Origin: Atopsyche davidsoni
Lineage: Eukaryota; Arthropoda; Insecta; Trichoptera; Hydrobiosidae
Assembly: GCA_022113835.1 (NCBI GenBank)
Contig: JAILWY010000028.1
Span: forward strand, 3,472,001-3,536,000
Reading direction: 5' to 3'
Length of the DNA: 64,000 nucleotides
Numbering within the stretch: position 1 is the first letter of the stretch; every line of letters starts with the position of its first letter. The notes below the pieces were generated by a model. The model did no database searches. It worked only from the letters and a program-made list of their open reading frames with translations, and had not been told where the DNA came from. This document shows, piece by piece, positions 36,691 to 49,743 of this stretch. Made by a program: the position numbers and the translations under genes.

Positions 36691-38580
36691 CAATATATAT
36701 TTATATATTTATAGCACTTTTTCGTTGTTTATTTAGTGTAAAAACAACCGAATGGCTAATTGCCGTTTTGTTTGTCAGTTGCGCTGCCGCGTGTGCAGGC
36801 AGCTAAAAGCTGTCAATACAGTATAGAGATGTTGCAAATTACTTACTATAATAAATCAACTAGTTATATTGAATTGACCCAATCGCATGATCAACATTTT
36901 TATCCGTGAACATTAGCACCAGGAATGTTTTTTTTTTTTTTTTTTTCCAACATTTTTTTACGCTCTCAATAGAAGATTGAAGAAAAAAAACACAATAAAT
37001 CTAATAATTAATCAATTCTACGACTTGCTTAATGCGACAACAAATATGATAGAATTTAAAAAAAATGTACATAAATTTTTCAACGTTTTCCTTGTACACA
37101 TCAAAGCAGAGGCTGAAGACGAGAACTGCTTGCCTGCCTCCGGTTAATACATTGCAGGGTGGTTGTAGGTTGTCTGATTGCTCAGATGCCTCCAGCTGGT
37201 AAAATAAATATTAAAAAAATTATTATTATTATTATTTTTCGCCTAATTGTGCCTGAAACATCAGCCGTGGGCGGTCGCAGACACTGAAAAAAAAAAAAAA
37301 ACAGGTAACCCTCCTGAAACACAGTATTTAGTAACGCCGACAGTGAACTATACAATATATACGTATAAAATTTTCATTACTAACATTTTCTTTCTCGTTT
37401 ATATCAATATAAAAGCATCTATACGTTTTTTAGTATTTATTTTTTACAAAAGCAAGTGACATTGGTTTGTTTGCCAAAATCTTAATGTTGTGGGACATAT
37501 CTGCATCCAAAAAAAAAAAAAAAATATTTAACGAAAAAAATATCATTAGTGATTTTTTACAGTTTCGCCGACTTTCCTTGTTGGCATTATCAAGCGTTTT
37601 CTCTTACTCTAGATTCTTTGCCCAACTAAAATCTACCCGTAAATGTATTAATTTCACAATCTTCAAACCATTTTCATTCTCCGCGAAATGCCTCGTGTGA
37701 TCTTGTCTTTATGCGTCAATTTTTATGTCTTTTTTTTTTTTTTAATAAAATAAAACCGGAATCGCGACGAGAAATTTACGATATGGGTTTATAAAAAATA
37801 AATGCGAAATATTTAAATATATATTATGCCTGTGCCTGCAATTAAAAATCAAATTGCTACGAAAACAAAGAAAAAATATTGAATTCGTCGTGCGTAAAAT
37901 TATGGCGGCGTCACATGTTTTGGGACGGCATTTTAAAAATATTTTTGTCCAATTTGTATTAAATAAATGTAAATAATATTTTTTTAAATGTTTTGAAAAA
38001 GCAAACTGACATTTTTTAACATCTCGATTTTTAGAGGCAGGGAATATTTTAACTATAGATAAATTACATTTCATCATATTGAAAAAATGTTTTTTTCCAA
38101 CCAATTGGGATCCGGCAAGAATAAGTTAGGTTAGGTTGGGAACGTCTTCGTGTCTTACCTCCTTTACTGGAAGCATGAAGACAGACTTGCACTTCTCTTT
38201 TTTTTATATATATAATGTAATGTGAACATTCCTGCGGGAATCTTCCCCCGCAGGGTCCAATTTTTTCTTTCGGCTTTACCTTTTGTTTTTATATATTTTT
38301 GTAAGACTGTAAAATAATAAAGGAGATGCTGCCGGAGCTGGAAGATTACCACACAGTCTCCCAGCTCCGGTGGGAAAAAAAAGGTTAAGTATCCAGATCT
38401 GAATCTGGCTGGTTTGTTTTTCTTGTAACAGGTCCCTGTGCCAATAAACAGACAAAAAACCAGATAATATAAAATTGATTTGAAATATTAATTTTTCGCT
38501 TACTTTTTCAAATCTAAAATTTCCTATCCGTTACTTTATCAATGGAAGAAACTCTAAAATGTTGTTGTATGAGAGATAAG
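36691..38580. other. Spacer with repeat fragments and GC hairpins
   Basis: No gene recognised. A GTCAGTTGCGCTGCCGCGTG repeat core lies at about 36775. A remnant of the foldback family (TTTCGCCGACTTTCCTTGTT) lies at about 37563. Two GC-rich hairpins lie at 38231-38254 and 38332-38370. Confidence 0.55.
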
Positions 38581-38627
38581 AATTGTTCATGCTCACTTGT
38601 CTGTCCTACTTATACGTTCATCACTTT

Positions 38628-41600
38628 ATGTCTGTTCGGTTTCAGGAAATATTTCTGAGGCTACTGGACTTGTGTTCTCCATCATGTTGTCTGCTTCTGG
38701 TATTGGTCATGGTACTGTTGCACTGGCACTACGAGAGAAACTTCTTCAGGCGCAGAGGTGTGAGGAGTCTGCCGGTGAGCTGCCCACTGCTCGGCAGCAT
38801 GCTGAGGGTCATCACGCGAAAAGAACACTTCAAGGACTTTGTACAGAGGAATTACAATACTTATCCAGATCAAAAGTAAAAGAATAGCCTAAAAAGTCCT
38901 TTTTTAAAATTATATTTATGCTATGTTATGCTAAATATCGATAACAGTGTGTTAATATTTTTAATTGTATTTATCAGATATATTGGATTAATTCAGTTTG
39001 CACGGCCTCTATTGATGGTAAAGGATCTAGATTTATTGAAACAGCTGACAATCAAAGACTTTGACCACTTTCAAGATCACATGGGTGTTTTTGATGATCA
39101 AGCGGATCCCATATTTGGAAACAATTTATTTGTCTTAAGGGGTGGGTTCGACTCATAGCAGAGACTTTTTCTCCTCGTACTATTTTCGGATTACTTACCC
39201 GTCTCATAACAATCATTTGCAGAAAGAAAATGGAGAGACATGAGGATGACCCTGAGCCCCGCTTTCACCAGCTCTAAGATGAAAAGCATGTTTGAACTAG
39301 TGACAGAGTGTGGAGAACAGATGATCAACTTTTTCTTGAATGAGATGGAAAAGCCTATTAACAAAGGTACAATGATAAATGTTTATCTATTATTTTCTAG
39401 ATATAAAATTACCGGTTACAAATGCTGTTTTAATTGAAACAAAAAATTTCTGGTAACAATAAATTTCAATGTTTACCAAAGAGTTATAATGAATATTGTT
39501 TTCTTAGAAAGAGGCTACCTAGAAGTGGAGATGAAAGATGTCTTTACTAGGTACACAAATGATGTCATAGCTTCTGTAGCTTTTGGACTGAAAATGAACT
39601 CATTCGAAGATCAGGACAATGAATTCTTCACCATGGGAAAAAAGGCTGCCAATATAGATACAATCAAAGTAATCAAATACCTGGCGTATTCAAGTGTACC
39701 GAGACTTATGAAGGTAGAATTTTGAAAGTCATTTTCAGTTATCCATTCTAAAATAATTGTATTAAAAATAATTAGCATTAACCGTCAATTTGTATTTAAC
39801 ATATTGAGTATCTCGTTCAAATATATTCAAACCTGCTAAAAATATTGTTACGCCATACTTTACAGATGCTCGGGATAGGTTTTTTCGAAAAGAGGGTTTC
39901 CGAATTTTTCAAAGAGATAGTCTGTCAGAATATGAAAATCAGGGAATCCTTGGACATCGTCAGGCCTGACCTAATTCAGCTGCTGATGGAGTCTATAAAT
40001 AAACCGAATAACCACAAAATAATGAATGACAAAACGGACGACTTTGCACGTGAAGTCATAAAAGAAAATCTCAATGGAAAATTAGAAGACAGACGTAGGT
40101 ATTAAAAAATACTGATTTTATTATAAAAATGTCGCAAAATTTATGGGATGAAACAGTACAACGGTGGTCTCCAAGATATGGCCATGTCCCCCAAATTGAC
40201 ACAGATTCTGACGGTGTACATCACAGAAAGTTTATATTAGTCTATTATATCAGATATTTCTAATATTTCATTTCCACTGCCCAGAATGGTCAGACGTGGA
40301 GATAGCCGCCCAGGCAGTGCTGTTCTTCATTGCGGGGTTCGACACATCCTCCATTCTCCAGTGCTTCATGGCTCACGAGCTGACGGTCTGTCCAGACATA
40401 CAGCTCCGCCTGCAAGCTGAAGTTGATGATCTCTGCAAAAGAGGCTTAGACTATGTGAGCCTCCACGACACTAAGTACCTGAATATGGTTGTGTCAGGTA
40501 AAGCACAGTTTTTGATAATTTGTCCTTATGAGTTGTGTTTCACCCTGTTGCAATTTAATTTACAAAGCAGATGACTTTGAGCATTAGACACGTAACAACC
40601 ACGTAATTAAAAGAGATTTACTTTTATTATGAAAGAAAAAAATATATATATTTCGTCTTTATATATAATACATGGAAAGTATTGTTTTGTAGCATGATTT
40701 TTCAGGTTATTCCGCATACCCAAAAATTCACATGTATCCATGATATCTTTCATTAATATTCTTTCACGCCATCAATATTGAGTCTGTAAAAATATTTATA
40801 GAATACTGGCAAATACTAAATAGGGAAAAGTTTCTCCAAAACGTAACACACTATTTCAAAATAGCGAAAATAATTGTATAGGTTTTTCTGTTTCAATTGT
40901 TAATATATTTTTAGAAACACTGCGCCTGTGGCCCCCGATCATAGCAACAGATAGAAGCTGCATCAAACCATATAACCTACCACCCCCTTCTGGTACAAGT
41001 AACGTACCTTACAAGGTACGACTTAGTTCGCAATAGTAAATCAAATAAACTATTCATATTAGTACAGTCTCATAAAGATTTCAGTGTATGTTAGAAGTAA
41101 AGTCCTGGTCTAATTGTTAACAAAAAAGTGACTTGGAGTTGATTTTGAGTGTGATGGGTTCACATGTGATGGTGGTTTTATCAATATTCCTGCACATCGC
41201 TTCAGGAAAGACCCCAGATCATCTAATAAAGTGTACTTACTACTCAAGGTACATTCTTGACTCAAGTTACTTTCACTATAAAGAACTGACATGAATACTA
41301 AATATTACTACCAAATAGCTTAAACCAAAATCATTGGTAACAATAATACCTCTAAAGAATCAACATATTTTATTTTGCCTTTTTTCATAAAACTGAGACC
41401 CGAAGGGCTCTTCACCAACTGCGACCCCATCACATTTGATTTGACTCAAGATCAAAAACATGAAATATATTTTTAGTTAAACGTTGGAGATGGAATATGG
41501 ATACCCATTTATGCAATCCATCGCGACCCAAAGTTTCATCCTGAACCGGAGAGGTTTGATCCTGAACGATTTTCTGATGAAAACAAAACCAAAATGAAGT

Positions 41601-41914
41601 CCTTTTCGTATTTGCCTTTCGGCATGGGACCAAGAAATTGCCTAGGTAAATTATAAAATACATGTAATTGTAAACAGTTTTCTTAGTGTTGTAATGTTAA
41701 AATATATATTTTAATTTAAAATATACTAATGTTTATTGCAGGTTCTCGATTTGCCTTGTTGGAAGCGAAAGCTATAATGGTTTTACTGTTGAGCAAATTT
41801 GATCTAGTGAAAATAAAGAAGACCCAAGACCCTCTTCAATTGGACAAATCGGCATTCAACCTTCAAGCAACAAATGGATTCTGGGTTGGATTAAAACCGA
41901 GAAAAAAATTATGA
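38628..41914 (+). CDS. Cytochrome P450, CYP9-like (CYP3 clan)
   Basis: Nine exons join in frame: 38628-38875, 38978-39141, 39223-39366, 39508-39713, 39866-40094, 40285-40497, 40915-41015, 41477-41645 and 41742-41914. The product is about 548 residues, a microsomal monooxygenase of the type used for detoxification or metabolism of small lipophilic compounds. Seen motifs: N-terminal hydrophobic anchor (CCLLLVLVMVLL), C-helix WRDMR, I-helix AGFDTSS, K-helix ETLR, a FDPERF segment, and the heme loop FGMGPRNCLG with the cysteine ligand. The phrase KQLTIKDFDHF and the C-helix context (MTLSPAFTSSKM) point to CYP9. The start is uncertain: ATG codons at 38589, 38628 and 38709 are in frame, and an acceptor-like TTTCAG ends at 38646, so a further 5' exon is possible. 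38628 is given because it keeps the membrane anchor. The seventh exon ends at AAG|GTACG, chosen because it gives an uninterrupted family-like join (PYK-LNVGDG). AATAAA at 41945 is a likely polyadenylation signal. Confidence 0.93.
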
Positions 41915-41944
41915 ACAGATGTGTTTTCATTCACAGCTATATTA

Positions 41945-41950
41945 AATAAA
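41945..41950 (+). terminator. Polyadenylation signal of the P450 gene
   Basis: AATAAA lies 31 bp after the P450 stop codon, in AT-rich sequence. Confidence 0.6.
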
Positions 41951-42995
41951 TTAGAACATTAATGTATTTTCTTTTTGCATTTATCAGAAAAAAAATAAAT
42001 CACTAATCAAAAGTTATAAACACATGGAAAATATATACGGGGTCATTTGCACATAAGTGATTACTTGTTTTTACTAATACCAGTGGGTGCAGGGTAGTGC
42101 AATTAACAGGGGTTGGTTATGGGGGGGGTTTTATGAAGGGAAGAACGGGGTGAATGAGGGGGGAGGGCGATAGAGGATAGTATAAAGAAGGGAATGGACT
42201 GATTGCGGTTTTCCAATGCTTAATATGGGGAATAAAAAAGGTAGAGAGAGGAGAAATTACTGATTTATAGAGCATCATTTTATGGATTTATATTCACTAA
42301 CTGGAAAACGTCTAATCAGTTTTTTAATATTTTGTTGACAAAAGTATACACATGGTTACATAATTCAAACTTTGCTAAAATCTTATAGCTACCACCATTT
42401 GTATTATTTTTATCTATTGAATATTTAAAAATATATAATGTATATTTGAACAGACAAACACAACTAGTGTTAGACAGAATCAAACAACGACTTTTAAATT
42501 TGATTAAAGGATAATTTTAATGTTAGTCAGGTTTTTGCGTGTGGATTTTTTTGGCCTATTAGACATTGTCATATGCTTTTAGTTAGAAGAAATGTACAAC
42601 AAGATTTTTTTAAAATATATCTGTGTTGTAAAATTAAATATTGCACGTTTATTTTTAATGAAATAAATATAAAATTTTCCGAATTTATATGAATTAATAT
42701 ATAATTTTTTTATTATCAAGTTTTTTTTTTTTTAATAAGTGAGTGTTAGTGTCAGTCTATATTGTCTATGGTTAAGTTTTGTTCTTGTTCTCTGTGGTAG
42801 TCCGCCTCTGCCCCTGCGCGCCTTCAATTTTTGTACTGCCCAACATCACTCGAGTTGAGGGATGGGGAGATATATTGATTTGTGTCGTATAGCTTGGAAC
42901 GTGTACGCACATAACCTAGGCAGGTCTACCATATAGCCGCATCTAAAACGAAATTCATTAATTAATTGATATTTATATTATCAAAATAAGCTACG
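41951..42995. other. Spacer between P450 and Ig-domain gene
   Basis: No gene. A G-rich strip (GGGGGGGGTTTTATGAAGGG) lies near 42121-42175. The final few hundred bases before the Ig gene presumably hold its promoter, but I see no clear TATA box. Confidence 0.5.
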
Positions 42996-44033
42996 ATGTA
43001 TTTGAAAAAAGCACTAGCCTTATTGACCGTGCTCTTGTGTCAGGGAGAATGCATCGAAATATCTGAAAACGTCCACGTTTTACCGGGAAAGGCAGTGAAA
43101 TTTTTGTGCTCTGCAAAGAAAGGAATCAGAGCCTGTAATTTTGGCGTACCCGGATTCTCCAACCCCATAGAACTGCTTCCCTATACTGTAAAGGACAAGT
43201 ACGCATATTACGGGAAAGGCTTCGAAAGGGGAGAGTGTGGGATCAGCCTAAAGAATGTTACTTACAATAACCACGGTCAAGTGTACTGCTCTGTGCGTTC
43301 TGGCAAGAATATAACTGAAACTGGAATATTCAAACTGCGTATTATACGACCCAAGACCATTTTGAAGCGAATTCCCAATAATGTCATGATACTTTACACA
43401 AGCTACAACTTCACTTGTATTTCTGATGCAGACAGACCGAACCTTTCCAAAATTTCGTGGTATCTCGATGATATTCCCATCATCAATAATGCAGAAGTAA
43501 TGAAGATGCCCCACAATGTTACAGGTCATTATGGCCTGAACCAAACTCTGAGTATAAAGTTCAACACGTCGACTTTTAATAGCAACTTAAAATGCAGCGT
43601 ATCTGACGTACACGGAAATACGGTGAACTCGACAGACGGACTGATTAAAATTACTTTTCCGCCTATTCCTGCAGACTACATTATTTACACGGCCATGGGT
43701 GTCCCTCTGATGTTTAACATTAGCTTCTGTGGTAATCCTAAACCGAAGACCGTCTTTTGGCAAGTCAACTTCACGGAGTCGCCTGCTGAAATCGGTCAGA
43801 TCAACAATACATATTATTTCTCTCAATATGTGATCGATAATGTTACTAAAGAAGATTTTCAAAGTGTGATATTTTTAATAGCCACTAACAGCGAAGGAAC
43901 AACAAGGTATAGAATCTTTCTTTATCCTTACAAAATAACTTCCAGTAGGTTTACCAAAAAAACCATAATAGTCCTGTTTCTTTTTGATGTTTTGTTAGCT
44001 GCTTACTTTTTCCACTTGATGGGCTATTATTGA
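42996..44033 (+). CDS. Intronless three-Ig-domain membrane protein (Fas3-like)
   Basis: A single open frame of 345 codons. Residues 1-19 are a signal peptide (MYLKKALALLTVLLCQGEC). The first Ig domain (about 25-115) has cysteines 38, 47, 81 and 98; the YYGKGFERGECGISL block with an extra cysteine pair resembles the first domain of fasciclin III. The second domain (about 120-222) has Cys141 and Cys200 and SKISWYLD with the core Trp. The third (about 223-312) has Cys245 and the VFWQV Trp, but the usual second cysteine is missing at FLIATNSEG. Residues 323-343 are a membrane segment with almost no cytoplasmic tail. There are about a dozen N-glycosylation sequons. It is probably a cell-surface adhesion or recognition protein. 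Lack of introns suggests either a retrogene or a terminal-exon origin. AATAAA at 44452 may be its polyadenylation signal. The fasciclin III link is inferred from one motif. Confidence 0.9.
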   Translation: MYLKKALALLTVLLCQGECIEISENVHVLPGKAVKFLCSAKKGIRACNFGVPGFSNPIELLPYTVKDKYAYYGKGFERGECGISLKNVTYNNHGQVYCSVRSGKNITETGIFKLRIIRPKTILKRIPNNVMILYTSYNFTCISDADRPNLSKISWYLDDIPIINNAEVMKMPHNVTGHYGLNQTLSIKFNTSTFNSNLKCSVSDVHGNTVNSTDGLIKITFPPIPADYIIYTAMGVPLMFNISFCGNPKPKTVFWQVNFTESPAEIGQINNTYYFSQYVIDNVTKEDFQSVIFLIATNSEGTTRYRIFLYPYKITSSRFTKKTIIVLFLFDVLLAAYFFHLMGYY

Positions 44034-46441
44034 GACTTGATCAATCTATTCTAGTCGAAGATAACTCTTGCAAAATTCAAGTGTTTCATGAAATTCATTT
44101 TTACCAATGGACTTAATTCATAAAGGCAAGCAAGTATTATTTTTTTTAGAAACTCACGAGTACTTGTTACTTATGTGATAAGCATTTAGAAATATAATAA
44201 CCTTTTAAACTAATTAACAAAGCGGGTTATAATCCGTCCAGGAAATCCTTTTTTAAGGCTTCCATGGGGGAATTTATATTTAATTTGACTGATTTAATTA
44301 ACATTGCCCTTTTCTTTGTCCTGGTTTTTCAGTATAAGAGCTCATCTAATATTGACTCAATTTATGAGTTTAAATGTATGTGAGGGTTTTTTTTGTAATG
44401 TTTCACTGTATTAGATGGTTACAAATTTGACCGTATCTCTTAAAATGATAAAATAAAACAGGTTAAGTATATTGAATAATTGTTGAATGTGAATAGAAAG
44501 TATTAATATCCATTTTAATAATAATAACCACAAGATCGATGTCTTGTATGTTGTATATCAAAAAGTTGATCCCTGTTATGCACTCTGCACTATCATTTAG
44601 TGGCATCAGGCATCAATTGTACAATTATTAAGCCGATTTATAGCTTCGGAACGAAAAAAAAGTAGAAAAAATATGTTTTTCTTATGTACCTATATCATAA
44701 TTAGAGCGTGTCATATTTCCTTATTTTGAGATGCCATTAAAGTATTTTATTTAAAAAAAATATATATCTTGCTGTGTTTAAACACTAAATTATACTAATA
44801 TAATAATATTTGAGCTTATATTGTGTCTTCAAATGTGAAATTTTCAAAAGAGATTAAAATTTAAACGACATCCGAAGTCCATTTTGGACTCTGAAGATGT
44901 CTAGGCTCTAAATAACTTGCCAAAGTACTCAAAGACTTGCCAAGGTAAAACTCAACCTACGAAAGGAATGTTAACAGTTAAAAGATTATAATGTTACATG
45001 TACGGTGCTAACCTAATATCGCAGGGACTGTTTTTACATTGAAATTTGTGATAGAATGATTGAAAAGTGATATAACTTAGGAAAGAAAGTAAAAATATGG
45101 AACTTTGGCACTGATATTGTACTCTTGTTAAGCTTATAAATAATGACAATTTATTAACACTTCGATTTCTTTTAAAAATATTAGACTGTGGGTAATTTTT
45201 GTAATAGGTATAAAGCCGACGCATAGTTTATTTACTTACCCTGTCAAAATTTTTACAGTTTAGTGAATAGTGAAGTTTCAGTATTGCATTATACTCAAAG
45301 CTCTGAATGAAGTATACTTTTATAATTTTCTTCAGGTGCCTCTCCTCATAGGAGGTTTGTGACCGTCTAATTTAAGTCTGCTCGTAGTTTTCTTTGGACA
45401 AATAGTGTGGTGGGTCCCCGGGTCCTTCTACACCGCAGTTTTATATGCTGCCCAGTAATATTATCATACAATCCTTTCCTTACAAAGCTCTGGCACTTGG
45501 ATCTGATATTCATGACTTGACTTCCAGAACATATTTCTCCACAATCATTCCATGTCCACTACTCCATTAACTATCTTTCACAAACACTCAGGGCACAGAA
45601 TGGTGGCCATGTACAAGCAACAAATCCGGAATCACCAACTCTTGAGTTTGACTTGATCTGTGTTTCAAATTCCCCGTTCGGTCTTTATTTTCAATCTAGT
45701 CACGAAAACGACGTGTTAATCTTGTCATTATGGACGGTATGAACTGAATTTTGCAACTAAAAATGTAATTTTTTGGATCTAATTCTGAAAGTGGAATCGA
45801 TCGTTTGGTTCGGGCCTACGTTTCAATGCGCAGTCGGTTTACTTGACGCGATCAGACCGTTGCCTTTCTCACTTTATGCATCGTAAGTATCACCTGTGAT
45901 TGATTCCACGTTAGAGATCTAAAAAAAATTAATCAAAGGAATGTTATTGTTACTTAAAAAAGACAATATTTTTTTGATGGCATTGCTACAACCAGTTCTG
46001 ATATAATTTTTAAATGTATTAGGTGTTAGTTAGCAGTAAGACATAAATGTTATCAATGTATAGATGTTCATACAATTAATATTAATATGTGTTTAGTTAA
46101 GAATATATGTAATTATTGTAGGTATTATTGCTATAATCTTCGATCAAATATAAATTAGATTTTTTTAGTGTAATATACACATTTTACATGATTTTGAACA
46201 TATCAAAGAAGTAAGCATCGTGCCACTTCTAACGTCCAGATGCATAAATTTGTCCGAATCCCTTCACGTTATTCCCTGAGTCCAGGCACGAGTGCTGTTC
46301 AAGTTTCGCATCGTCCTTGTTCGCTAGAGAGTACGGAATATCAAATAAAATTTAAGTAGCGGTTTGTCACTCGTCCATATAATACGGTGCCCATCATTTA
46401 TCTTCCCTTTTCATACCTATTTTAAGTAATATCTCGCCTAA
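44034..46441. other. Spacer, no gene recognised
   Basis: Includes the likely 3' UTR of the Ig gene. 45,340-45,700 is less AT-rich (CTCCTCATAGGAGGTTTGTG ...) and may be a decayed transposon, class unknown. Confidence 0.45.
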
Positions 46442-46585
46442 ATGGGAAGATGCTTAGCGACCGCCACACTGGCGCTGCTTCTAGGGAGTAGCAAGTGCGC
46501 TGTCCATTCCTTGTCACCTCAATCGTACTTGGTCGAAGATTTTAGTAAAATGTTGATTTATTTTGTTCTCACGTGCCATTCATAG
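46442..46585 (+). CDS. Uncertain short secreted-type ORF
   Basis: A 47-codon frame begins MGRCLATATLALLLGSSKCA, which has the shape of a signal peptide, then SPQSYLVEDFSKML. It is less AT-rich than its surroundings and has TATAAT about 65 bp upstream. There is no downstream exon I can support. It may be a first coding exon, a decayed gene or chance. Confidence 0.25.
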   Translation: MGRCLATATLALLLGSSKCAVHSLSPQSYLVEDFSKMLIYFVLTCHS

Positions 46586-47438
46586 ATTATTGTTACGTTT
46601 CACCAAGACTGTTTTTCTTTTTGTTGTTATATTTATGTCTAAGAACTTTTAATTATTTGATGTGATATTTTAGTCTCGTAGTTTGTAATTGTAAAAATAT
46701 AGTAATTCTTCAAGGATCTTGTAATATTCTTATCTCTATAACTTTTCTTTTTATCATGTGCAAGATGCGGAAAAGAAAACTCTTCTTGTCAATTAATCAC
46801 AGCTGAAGGAGGTGTTTTTAAGCATTGTTTCTAAATCGTTGAATAATGCGTGTCTCCGTGTTACGATTGTTGATTTCCTATAAAGAGATACTTACACATT
46901 CACTCGACTAGCTTAAAGCGCTCACTTCATAGAAAAATGTACATTATTTTTTTATCTTTGTTGTTTACTGACTTTGTAACACGTTTTATTATTATGCCTG
47001 TGTAGATTCGTGATTAGGCAGGTATTACAAACAAACAATTGATGATTGTTTGATTAAAATAAGAGCTTCTGTATACTGAATTAAGAAAATTGTATGTTTT
47101 GGAATATTTATTAATATTTAACATTTAATCAATGTATTATCGTTGTCTGTATTTTTGTCATAAATAAAGTATGTCATATCAAAGAGTACCACTTTCTTGA
47201 GTACCATCCTAAATATGGTTTCTAATCGAAAAAAAAAGGTTCTTACCAAATTTATTAATATAAAGCTTTCGCGTAGATACCAGATAAAATCAATAAAAAA
47301 ACCTTAACCTTTTGAATACCATTACAAGATTATTCATTTTGTTGTAATTTTGTAGACACTTTGGTCTCCAAAATAGTATAAAATTCTATTGATGGGTCGG
47401 TTGAGAGTTTTGTTGGAACGTGTTGACATTTCGGAAGC

Positions 47439-49083
47439 TTATTCACATGGCTTGAGCGCATTATCCATGCATCCAGGCAGGTACTTCCTGCTATCTGTAG
47501 CAATCTTACTGAAATCCCAGACCTCTATCTGGTCCATGGTGCAGAGGAAGATTGAATCAATCTTTTTTAAGAAGCACTTGATCCCGTTTTCTATGATGAA
47601 TTCTGTTGGCAAATGTTATGACTAATGAGACTGCAGTTTGGGGGTTTTGTGCAAAGATAAAGTGGTCTATCGGTTTTAGGGAATTTTTAATTTTAATGAA
47701 TAAGCTTACTGGTAGTCTTGTCGCGGCTGTTCTCACAGGCGTAGTCTTTGACCCAGAGGAAGATCTGCTCGGCCAGTAACACGCGATACGAGTCGGCTGG
47801 TGTAATTGCGCAGGCATCCTCTGCCATCACCAGCGACCTGACAAGCACCGTCACCAACTTCGCGTGATCGCAATACCTGAATATAGCAATTGTTAGACAC
47901 CTCTGTAGCCAATTTAAAAAGGAACTTCAGAATTGTAGATTATATTATTTTCATTAGATTTTTTATTACAGCTGCCTATCGGATTTAAGGGCTGTTAAAA
48001 GAAATAAGGTATATAAAACTGTAGTTTTAGGTTTTGAGGTTATGCTGACTTTATATATATTACTGGGAAAAATGGTTGGTTTGTACCGCACTAAAATATA
48101 TTTATCAGTATAGAGATCATGAGTCCAAAAAGATTTCCGAGTCTACCAGCTTTTAGCATACTTATAGTTTGGATTTGTATTTGTAACTTTGTAATAAGAA
48201 TTATTATATTTCTGAAGAATTTCTATTTTATCTTATTTCCCCTATCGACCAGTTTATTACTCTACTGAAATTAATAAAATGACAAATGTACCTTCCCAAG
48301 GCTCTGGAGATGTCTTCCGGATTGTTGCTCATAAATTCAACATCTGCAAATGTTATGTAATTGTCTAAGAACATGCGCATATCATTGACAGCGATCTGAA
48401 ACAAATTCCACACAAAGATTTCACTGTTTTATTCATTAATATATAAATAATTTTTATAACAAAATAGTCGTTCCATTGCCGTGAAATAGGTTCTTTTTTT
48501 TTCCAGGACATAACTTATTGTAACATGCTTTCATTCTTTTTTGAGGTCGTATATTTCAGGTGATTTAAAAGTGAAGCTTCATCATCCTACAGTTGCTTTC
48601 TCACTTCATAGTTTTTATTCTCCTCGGAGTCTTTTTCCCTGGGGCAGTCTTCTAGAATTCTCTCCGACTTGTCTTTTACCGGCGGCCTTTGCTTGGTTGC
48701 GGTAGAGGTCTGGTCTGGCTCATGCCCACATGCACAATAAACTAAAATATAAAATAAAGTGAAGCAACTATCAAATAAGTAATAGAGAAGCTAGAATATC
48801 GGATAGTTTAGTGTGAAGCATAATTAAACCTATTTACATAGAGATAATTTTGATGTAAATATATTTCGCAATGAATCTCAGATGGATTAGTTTGTTTACG
48901 TGATTTTTCAGACTTGTTTTGTATTAAATTGTCGTAGTAGGATGTCGGGTAGGAGACAAAAAGCCAAGCAGTAGGAAATATTCAAACAATACATAATGGT
49001 GATTGATTTGATAGTTCGTTAAAAGAAAAAATAATTCACTTACCAATTGAAAACAACATAAATATTAATAAAGACTTAGACAT
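47439..49083 (-). CDS. Array gene 7: secreted 27 kDa hemolymph glycoprotein-like protein
   Basis: Minus-strand exons: 49044-49083, 48605-48741, 48292-48395, 47710-47876, 47439-47602. They join with phases 1, 0, 2, 1 into 203 residues. This is the most diverged copy. Signal peptide MSKSLLIFMLFSIG, then a Thr-containing linker, ILEDCPREKDS, the FADVEF block, RYCDHAKL, FLWVKDYACEN and KFIIENGIKCFLKKIDSIF, ending KYLPGCMDNALKPCE. Exon 2 is one codon longer than in the other copies and intron 2 starts at GTGAGA. The spacing of YC ... AC ... DY-x-C ... F-I-x-x-x-G-I-x-C-F matches the DUF1397 / 27 kDa hemolymph glycoprotein family, insect secreted proteins of unknown function. The last gene of the array; it is probably closest to the ancestral form. 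Confidence 0.85.
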
Positions 49084-49743
49084 TATTGTTTCTTGCTATT
49101 TAGTTTTCAAAAGTTAAATAATGTATCGACACCTTGTTGGGTATTTTCAATACTGACGGAGTGCTAAAGAAGACATACACTGCTTTCATAAATCATTTTA
49201 TAAATCGGTTTGATGCAACCTAATTGCTAATTATATTTAATAACATCAGTAAACGTCAGAAGCTGATCAAGATATATCTATGTTTATATTATTATTCAAC
49301 TGTTGTGTATCGGCAATTACTTATTTATGTTTGCCAATATGATATTTGTATTTAAATAATAGCGCAGTAGTGAAGCCTTGAGTTCAAAGGGTCAATAAAG
49401 GAATATTTATTTCATACATATGGGCACAGAGCACAAATAAAAAATATGATTTATGCATTAAATAAAAAATATTTGTATTTACTAGAGTTATATTTGCATA
49501 AATATTTATACATGTCGGAGGAAGATAAACGGTAATCTGTATCAATTTATACATCTCAAAACACAACATTTAGGTTGTTAGATATGTAGGAATCTAGATT
49601 TGTACGTGAAGACTCTATTATACACTTTTGGTAATAATTCTGTTGAAAAGGCTTGGAATAAGTTCGATGACAACATTGCATATATAGTTAGCGGTTTTGT
49701 TGAAACGTGTGTAAAAGCCATTGGGCTACATAGCGTGGCCATT

